Assembly: GCA_947629425.1 (NCBI GenBank) | Contig: CANRDR010000044.1 | Span: forward strand, 1 to 10,387 | DNA from: an uncultured Bacilli bacterium | GTDB lineage: Bacteria; Bacillota_I; Bacilli_A; RF39; UBA660 | DNA: 10,387 bases | Reading direction: 5' to 3' | In this document: positions 7,162-10,387 of the stretch, piece by piece | Layout: every line of letters begins with the position of its first letter | How positions within the stretch are numbered: the stretch's first letter is position 1 | Position numbers and translations under genes: made by a program | Notes under the pieces: generated by a model | The model's input: only the letters and a program-made list of their open reading frames with translations | What the model was told of the DNA's origin: nothing | Database searches by the model: none

Positions 7162-8169
7162 ATGATAGTTTTAAATATTATATTTTATATATTTGGTATA
7201 ATTATACCTAGTGTAATAATTTTATTAAGTGTATTTGTATATAAAAAAAATATTAAAAGAAATACACTTATTTCAGTTATAATTTTTCTATTATTTTATA
7301 TTTTAAAAGTAGGAGGTTATAATTTAATGTTTAAAAATAAAGTTACTAAAGATAATGATAATGTAGCTAAAGAAACAATAAATACTAACACAGAAGAAAA
7401 TAATGAAGAAAGTATTGAAGAAGAAAATATAGAAAATAGTAATGAAAATGATGTAAAAGAAAATATAGAAGATAATAAAAGTAATAACAATACAAATAAT
7501 AATAGTTCTAATAATAATACAAGTAACAAAAACAATAATGAAGTAACTACAAAACCTAATAATGTAAGTAATAATGAAAATAGTAAAGTAGAATATATAG
7601 ATGGAGTTCCTTATATTGATGGATTAATTATAGTAAATAAAACATATGAATTGCCTAAAGATTATGTTCCAAAAAATACTTATAAAGAAGCAGGTAGTGC
7701 TGAATATTGTTCAACGTGTTTAGATATTGATACTTATGAAAATTTCCAAATGATGAAATCAGATGCTTTAGCATTAGGTTTAAATTTATGGATACAAAGT
7801 GGATATAGAAGTTATACACTACAACAAAAACTATATAATAATTATGTCTCAAGAGATGGAGTTGAAGCAGCAGATAGATATAGTGCAAGGCCAGGACATT
7901 CTGAACATCAAACAGGATTTGCATTTGATTTAAATACTATTACTGATTCATTTCAATATACTGATGAAGGAAAATGGGTAAATGAAAACGCATATAAATA
8001 TGGTTTTATATTAAGATATCCAAAAGAAAAAGAAAGCATTACTGGATATAAATATGAACCATGGCATCTAAGATATGTAGGTAAAGATTTAGCAACTATT
8101 CTTTATAATAATGGAAATTGGATTACTTTAGAAGAATATTATAATTTAACAAGTACTTATAGCAATTAA
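7162..8169 (+). CDS. M15-family D-Ala-D-Ala carboxypeptidase (VanY/LdcB-like)
   Basis: A 335-residue membrane protein that should trim peptidoglycan stem peptides outside the cell. Two hydrophobic helices (about 4-27 and 36-57) are followed by a long acidic, then Asn/Ser-rich linker (about 65-145), and the peptidase domain (about 150-330). Zinc and catalytic residues fit the VanY/VanX pattern: SGYRS, GHSEHQTGFAFD (H249, D256) and EPWHLRYVG (E299 general base, H302). The 7-residue His-Asp and 3-residue Glu-His spacings are as in the family. DD- versus LD-carboxypeptidase activity cannot be separated by eye. The ATG at 7162 follows AAAGGAG, 11 bases after the deacetylase stop; last gene of the operon. 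No vanHAX-like genes are nearby, so glycopeptide resistance is not implied. Confidence 0.9.
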   Translation: MIVLNIIFYIFGIIIPSVIILLSVFVYKKNIKRNTLISVIIFLLFYILKVGGYNLMFKNKVTKDNDNVAKETINTNTEENNEESIEEENIENSNENDVKENIEDNKSNNNTNNNSSNNNTSNKNNNEVTTKPNNVSNNENSKVEYIDGVPYIDGLIIVNKTYELPKDYVPKNTYKEAGSAEYCSTCLDIDTYENFQMMKSDALALGLNLWIQSGYRSYTLQQKLYNNYVSRDGVEAADRYSARPGHSEHQTGFAFDLNTITDSFQYTDEGKWVNENAYKYGFILRYPKEKESITGYKYEPWHLRYVGKDLATILYNNGNWITLEEYYNLTSTYSN

Positions 8170-8190
8170 AAACGTTTATAGCGTTTTTTT
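8168..8190 (+). terminator. Intrinsic terminator of the wall operon
   Basis: AAAAACG (8168-8174) pairs with CGTTTTT (8182-8188), loop TTTATAG, followed by more T. It begins within the carboxypeptidase stop codon. Confidence 0.8.
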
Positions 8191-8207
8191 ATTTTAATAT
8201 ATTTTGC

Positions 8208-8236
8208 TTTACAAGTAAAAATATTTATGTTATAAA
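8208..8236 (+). promoter_or_regulatory. Promoter of the plus-strand small RNA
   Basis: TTTACA (8208-8213), 17 bases, TATAAA (8231-8236), with TG one base before the -10 (extended -10). No plus-strand coding gene follows, which supports its use for a small RNA starting near 8243. Confidence 0.6.
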
Positions 8237-8250
8237 TTAAATGGATAGGT

Positions 8251-8284
8251 AAATTAAAACACATCAAGAAGAGATTTCTTGATG
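8251..8284 (-). terminator. Candidate terminator of the small-peptide mRNA
   Basis: Minus strand: the CATCAAGAA/TTCTTGATG hairpin (8262-8284) followed by the U-rich TGTTTTAATTT (8251-8261). It would end a transcript of about 320 nt from the promoter near 8590. Confidence 0.45.
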
Positions 8285-8310
8285 CCTTCCAAAATTTTTT
8301 GTTTATATGG

Positions 8311-8363
8311 AAGACATTTCAAAAAACCCCCTGAGGAAAATTGAAATGTCTTATTATTTTTTT
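8311..8363 (+). terminator. Strong hairpin terminator of the small RNA
   Basis: AAGACATTTCAA (8311-8322) and TTGAAATGTCTT (8341-8352) form a perfect 12-bp stem with an 18-base loop containing CCCCCTGAGG, followed by ATTATTTTTTT. The U tract is on the plus strand only. Confidence 0.75.
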
Positions 8364-8404
8364 AAGTAATATCTAAGATGATACATTTTGTTATGTCTAT
8401 GATG

Positions 8405-8435
8405 AATAACTTTATGTAATCATAAAGATGTTATT
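8405..8435. repeat. Imperfect hairpin just after the small-peptide stop
   Basis: AATAAC-TTTATG (8405-8416), loop TAAT, CATAAA (8421-8426), a 3-base bulge GAT, GTTATT (8430-8435). In the minus-strand mRNA it lies 6 bases past the peptide stop codon. It may stabilise the mRNA or be a second terminator-like element, though no U tract follows. Confidence 0.5.
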
Positions 8436-8441
8436 TATTTA

Positions 8442-8519
8442 TCATTTACTTAACAATAAATAAATGATTAATGAAAATAATAGAACAATTACTATCTGAT
8501 TGAAAATTCTTTCTCTCAT
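8442..8519 (-). CDS. 25-residue hydrophobic membrane peptide, candidate type I toxin
   Basis: An ATG at 8519 preceded by AAGGAGG (8527-8533) at 7-base spacing, the strongest ribosome site in the window. The product starts MRERIFNQ, continues with one hydrophobic helix (IVIVLLFSLIIYLLL) and ends SK before TGA. A basic start, single transmembrane helix and charged end are the usual shape of membrane-acting type I toxins, but I do not recognise a specific family. Its leader hairpin covers part of the ribosome site, the leader pairs with the 3' tail, and an antisense RNA overlaps the tail. Alternatives are a small regulatory membrane peptide or a chance frame; the ribosome site and surrounding RNA structure argue against chance. 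It lies downstream of, and separated by a terminator from, the surface-protein gene. Confidence 0.65.
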   Translation of the reverse strand: MRERIFNQIVIVLLFSLIIYLLLSK

Positions 8520-8526
8520 TAAGCTA

Positions 8527-8544
8527 CCTCCTTATGCTATAAGG
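8527..8544 (-). promoter_or_regulatory. Shine-Dalgarno-masking hairpin of the small peptide
   Basis: Minus strand CCTTAT-AGC-ATAAGG (8530-8544): a 6-bp stem whose 3' arm contains the AAGG of the AAGGAGG ribosome site. The two outermost Cs of its 5' arm are also the end of the fold-back arm (8543-8554), so the two pairings compete at those bases. Confidence 0.65.
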
Positions 8545-8564
8545 AAGGCATCAATTTTCCCAAC

Positions 8565-8593
8565 TTGACGTGTAAGCCCTATACTAACATAAT
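8565..8593 (+). promoter_or_regulatory. Possible plus-strand promoter facing the surface-gene terminator
   Basis: TTGACG (8565-8570), 17 bases, CATAAT (8588-8593), one mismatch in each box. It overlaps the candidate promoter of the small peptide on the other strand and would transcribe antisense toward the 3' end of the surface-protein gene. No gene follows on this strand. Confidence 0.3.
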
Positions 8594-8613
8594 GTATTTG
8601 CAAACTATGTCAG
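8581..8613 (-). promoter_or_regulatory. Candidate promoter region of the small-peptide mRNA
   Basis: Minus strand CTGACA (8608-8613), 16 bases, TATGTT (8586-8591); or the extended -10 TG-T-TAGTAT with TAGTAT at 8581-8586. Neither is perfect. Either would give a leader of about 55-60 bases. Imperfect inverted repeats CCAACTGAC and GTCAAGTTGG flank it (8609-8617 and 8559-8568), which may be an operator. Confidence 0.4.
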
Positions 8614-8652
8614 TTGGTGTCGAAGATTTAAATTTTTTTAGATTTTTTCAAA

Positions 8653-8685
8653 ATAAAAGAAAAAAATGCTAGTTTAAGGCTAGCA
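8653..8685 (-). terminator. Intrinsic terminator of the surface-protein gene
   Basis: Minus strand TGCTAG (8680-8685) and CTAGCA (8667-8672), loop CCTTAAA, followed by TTTTTTCTTTT. It begins two bases after the stop codon. Confidence 0.8.
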
Positions 8686-8687
8686 AG

Positions 8688-10238
8688 TTAAACCGTATAT
8701 GGATTTTCATGTGTTCCATCTCCTCCTGTTATTTTTATCATAGATGATAATACTACTACTGGTCGAACATTGTAAATATTATAAACATCACCGAAAACAT
8801 GAAATGAACTACCATATAAACGAAATGCAGAATCACCTTTATAATATCGACGTGCTGGAGTTGCTAACCACCATAAATTTTTTTCATTAAGAAAATCTAT
8901 CCATAAGTAACTTTTCCAGCCTTTAACATCTTTAAATGGCCCTGCTAATTCAACTTCTTCTGCTGTTAATAATCCTCCTAAATCAGTTACTCTATCGCTT
9001 TCTTCTCCACATTTTAAATCAATATTTTCATTATTTAATATTTTTTTATATGATTCTGAACGTACACCATCATTTTCACCCTCAAATTCTGTTGTTTCTT
9101 CCCATGTATTATCACTATACCATTTATTTTGGTTGCCTAAACACCACTCTTCTGTCTTTAATTTTGATTTATCACTCTCTGATATATTATTTATCCAATC
9201 ATCTATCATTTGTTTTGCACCTGTCACATTATTTGCTTTTCCACCTGCATTATTTTCATAATCGAATCTATATGCATTATCTTCCATTTTATAACCATAC
9301 ATCGTTTTGCCAATAAATGCTTTCTCTTGTCCTATACTTCCTGCTATTTCTCCTTCATATGTTGTACTTTCTATACCTGTTGAATTTTGGCATTCATTTT
9401 CATTATCATCTAATATTATTTTAACTGAACCATCTCCTTGAATTCTTACTATTCTAAAACATTTACCAGCAAAATTTATAAAATTATCTTGTACATGTCC
9501 TTTATAGTAATAAGATACACCATAATCATCTTCTGTTATGTTTAATGTTTTTTCATCTCCACTTTTATTTTCTTTATTAAATTCTGTTCTTCCTGCCTCT
9601 TTAACTCCTAATAATATTGCATTTTTTAATACTGCATATGCTAATGTATCTGTTATATGTTGTGATACTGTTACTTTTATTCCTATATTTAATGGTATAT
9701 CTTTTGTTCCTAAATTATAATCATCGTCATCATTTATTTCTGGGTCCCATTCTATATATATTTTTATTGTTGATATTTCATTTATATGATTTAAAGATAT
9801 TGTTCCTGAATATGTTTTTAATCCTAATAATTGTGTTTCTTCTTCACTATTTTTTTGTGTTGCTGTAACTTTTGTTATTTTTATTTGTTTATGACTATCT
9901 AGTGCTTCTGTATCTATAGTAAATACGTAATCTAATGATACTTGAGATTCTCTTGCATCTATATCAAAAGATACTATTCCTTTACTTCCTGGTGCTATTA
10001 ATGTTTTTCCATTATTATATATATTATCATTTTGATTCCAATCTATATTAGCAGTAAATTTTTTTGTTTTTCCATCTGATATATCTATATCATTTACTAA
10101 CACATGCCATTTTGCTACTTTAGGATTTATATTTGATTCACCTATACTTTGATATTTTGCAAATGTAAAACCTATTACACCAATTACTATTATCAATAAT
10201 ACTACTGCTATCATTATTAGTATTTTCTTATTTTTCAT
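8688..10238 (-). CDS. Exported surface protein, TasA-like N-terminus and C-type-lectin/FGE-like C-terminus
   Basis: A 516-residue protein. Residues 5-26 are a hydrophobic signal segment ending GFTFA, followed by KYQSIGESN and AKWHVLVND, resembling SipW-dependent TasA/camelysin-type proteins. Residues about 45-200 look like a beta-sandwich (FTANIDW, GSKGIVSFDID, IYIEWDPE). From about 205 a second module begins (SYYYKGHVQDNFINFAGKCFRIVRIQGDGSVKI shows as YYYKG...GKCFRIVRIQGDGS), with four cysteines (in GKCF, NECQ, EWCL, LKCG). It ends with WWLATP (456-461), a polar and aromatic stretch, VRPVVVLSS (491-499) and GGDGTHENPY. The WW...VRPV pattern recalls the C-type-lectin/FGE-like fold of variable surface proteins. 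Start at ATG 10238, 5 bases after GAGG; the in-frame ATG at 10256 is not conserved in frame in the left-edge paralogue. Function likely adhesion or recognition; inferred. Confidence 0.8.
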   Translation of the reverse strand: MKNKKILIMIAVVLLIIVIGVIGFTFAKYQSIGESNINPKVAKWHVLVNDIDISDGKTKKFTANIDWNQNDNIYNNGKTLIAPGSKGIVSFDIDARESQVSLDYVFTIDTEALDSHKQIKITKVTATQKNSEEETQLLGLKTYSGTISLNHINEISTIKIYIEWDPEINDDDDYNLGTKDIPLNIGIKVTVSQHITDTLAYAVLKNAILLGVKEAGRTEFNKENKSGDEKTLNITEDDYGVSYYYKGHVQDNFINFAGKCFRIVRIQGDGSVKIILDDNENECQNSTGIESTTYEGEIAGSIGQEKAFIGKTMYGYKMEDNAYRFDYENNAGGKANNVTGAKQMIDDWINNISESDKSKLKTEEWCLGNQNKWYSDNTWEETTEFEGENDGVRSESYKKILNNENIDLKCGEESDRVTDLGGLLTAEEVELAGPFKDVKGWKSYLWIDFLNEKNLWWLATPARRYYKGDSAFRLYGSSFHVFGDVYNIYNVRPVVVLSSMIKITGGDGTHENPYTV

Positions 10239-10381
10239 ATATACCTCTTTTTCCATATAAAAAAATTATATAAGTATAACCCCCCCCAGCGAACAAATGT
10301 TCTTCTGAAGGAGATTGGTTATATAATTCAATTCTTCGTATATAATTTTTAATTTTTTGAGTACTTTCTTACTCTATTTAC
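10239..10381 (-). promoter_or_regulatory. Structured 5' leader (attenuator-like), copy B
   Basis: The same element order as copy A: GAGTA/TACTC hairpin near the 5' end, AAAAATTATATA (10339-10350), long G8 hairpin, T7 run, GAGG site. Differences from copy A are concentrated in the upper hairpin and keep its pairing, which supports a selected RNA structure. The 12-base antiterminator candidate and both arms of the basal stem are unchanged. Confidence 0.6.
10259..10328 (-). terminator. Leader hairpin with G8 tract and T7 tail (putative attenuator), copy B
   Basis: AATTATATAA (10319-10328) pairs with TTATATAATT (10264-10273). Seven pyrimidines TCTCCTT (10308-10314) face seven Gs (10280-10286). 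The inner stem is CAG/CTG (10305-10307 with 10287-10289), where copy A has CATA/TATG. GAAC/GTTC closes the loop. Seven Ts (10259-10265) follow. Compared with copy A, both sides of the inner stem changed together and the opposing run stayed all-pyrimidine. Confidence 0.55.
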
Positions 10382-10387
10382 ATTATA
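10382..10387 (-). promoter_or_regulatory. -10 box of the complete surface-protein gene
   Basis: TATAAT on the minus strand at the window edge, in the same place relative to the leader as the -10 of copy A. The -35 would lie outside the window. Confidence 0.6.

Larger units (their letters stand above)
8243..8363 (+). ncRNA. Candidate antisense (antitoxin-like) small RNA, about 120 nt
   Basis: Predicted from a good extended promoter and a strong terminator with no reading frame between. It contains a 9-bp hairpin CATCAAGAA/TTCTTGATG (8262-8284), a possible stem CTTCCA/TGGAAG (8286-8291 with 8308-8313) and the 12-bp terminator stem. It lies opposite the 3' part of the transcript of the small peptide gene at 8442-8519, so it would be antisense to that mRNA's tail. 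It also carries the same sequence, TTGATGCCTTCC, as the peptide mRNA's 5' leader. This converging 3'-overlap is the layout of Gram-positive type I toxin-antitoxin pairs. Expression is not shown. Confidence 0.5.
8279..8554. repeat. 12-base inverted repeat framing the small-peptide gene (fold-back arms)
   Basis: TTGATGCCTTCC (plus 8279-8290) and GGAAGGCATCAA (plus 8543-8554) are perfect complements, about 250 bases apart. In the minus-strand mRNA the first arm is in the leader just before the Shine-Dalgarno and the second is in the 3' tail, so the ends of the RNA can pair. Comparable end-to-end pairing is known in hok-type toxin mRNAs; the parallel is inference. Confidence 0.6.
10092..10387 (-). 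repeat. Direct repeat copy B: surface-gene 5' end, leader and -10
   Basis: Counterpart of 1-296 in the same orientation, spanning codons 1-49 of the complete surface protein, its leader, and the TATAAT at the window edge. It probably continues beyond the window. Confidence 0.9.

Noticed and set aside
7162..8169. Glycopeptide-resistance (vanY) function
   Set aside because: The fold and catalytic residues fit VanY, but no vanHAX or two-component genes are nearby. A housekeeping wall peptidase is more likely.
8392..8418. Eight-codon plus-strand frame ATGTCTATG...TAA
   Set aside because: No ribosome site, downstream of the small-RNA terminator, and composition matches surrounding non-coding sequence.
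8200..8650. A housekeeping structured RNA (RNase P RNA, tmRNA, SRP RNA, 6S RNA) in the large gap
   Set aside because: No conserved signatures are present, such as the GAGGAAAGTCC of RNase P RNA, an SRP GGAAGCAGC-like loop or a tRNA-like 3' end. The hairpins are better explained by the opposed small-peptide and antisense units.
8936..9868. Plus-strand open frames inside the surface-protein gene (8936-9316, 9538-9720, 9617-9868)
   Set aside because: Their products are Leu/Tyr/His-rich reverse-strand shadows without ribosome sites. The minus-strand frame has signal peptide, domains and terminator.
10239..10256. In-frame upstream ATG of the complete surface protein (six extra residues MEKEVY)
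   Set aside because: It overlaps the ribosome site GAGG, and in the paralogue at the left edge the matching ATG is out of frame, so the ATG at 10238 is the shared start.

Overview
The window is very AT-rich, with almost pure A/T third codon positions, AGA as the usual arginine codon, consensus-like sigma-A promoters, strong Shine-Dalgarno sites and many short U-tailed terminators. It uses the standard code (TGG for Trp; TGA as a stop in the small peptide gene). A CIRCE element, a ClpB without its N-terminal domain, a SigE/SigK-like sigma factor and Gram-positive wall enzymes point to a low-GC Firmicute, probably a gut lineage near the Mollicutes/Erysipelotrichia with a small genome. This placement is inference; there is no rRNA in the window.

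Layout. (1) 1-320: the 5' end of a surface-protein gene on the minus strand, running off the left edge, with a long structured leader and its promoter. (2) 327-1670: a TetR-family regulator and a sporulation-type sigma factor, both minus. (3) 1740-3955: divergent promoters, a CIRCE operator, then clpB (plus) and a bidirectional terminator. (4) 3954-5018: a secreted/membrane beta-solenoid (bactofilin-like) protein, minus. (5) 5075-8190: a three-gene plus-strand unit with promoter and terminator: a Lys/Thr/Asn-rich two-TM protein, a PgdA-like polysaccharide deacetylase with Ig-like repeats, and a VanY/LdcB-type M15 carboxypeptidase. This looks like a wall-modifying module. (6) 8200-8620: about 500 bases without a large gene. 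I read a candidate type I toxin-antitoxin-like locus here: a 25-residue hydrophobic peptide with a strong, hairpin-masked Shine-Dalgarno, an mRNA whose 5' and 3' parts are complementary over 12 bases, and a plus-strand antisense RNA with its own promoter and terminator. (7) 8653-10387: a complete 516-residue surface protein, minus, paralogous to the fragment at the left edge.

The two most interesting systems are the surface-protein leaders and the small-peptide locus. The two surface-gene starts are direct repeats about 10.09 kb apart, nearly identical through the promoter -10, leader, signal peptide and first 49 codons. Both leaders carry an 8-G tract inside a hairpin that pairs with a 7-base all-pyrimidine run. 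The pyrimidine run and the inner stem differ in sequence between copies while pairing is kept, and the hairpin ends in a 10-bp stem plus a T7 tract just before the ribosome binding site. An upstream 12-base segment could compete for the same 3' arm, so this resembles a transcription attenuator shared by a surface-protein family. The complete protein ends in a C-type-lectin/FGE-like segment of the kind that varies between paralogues.
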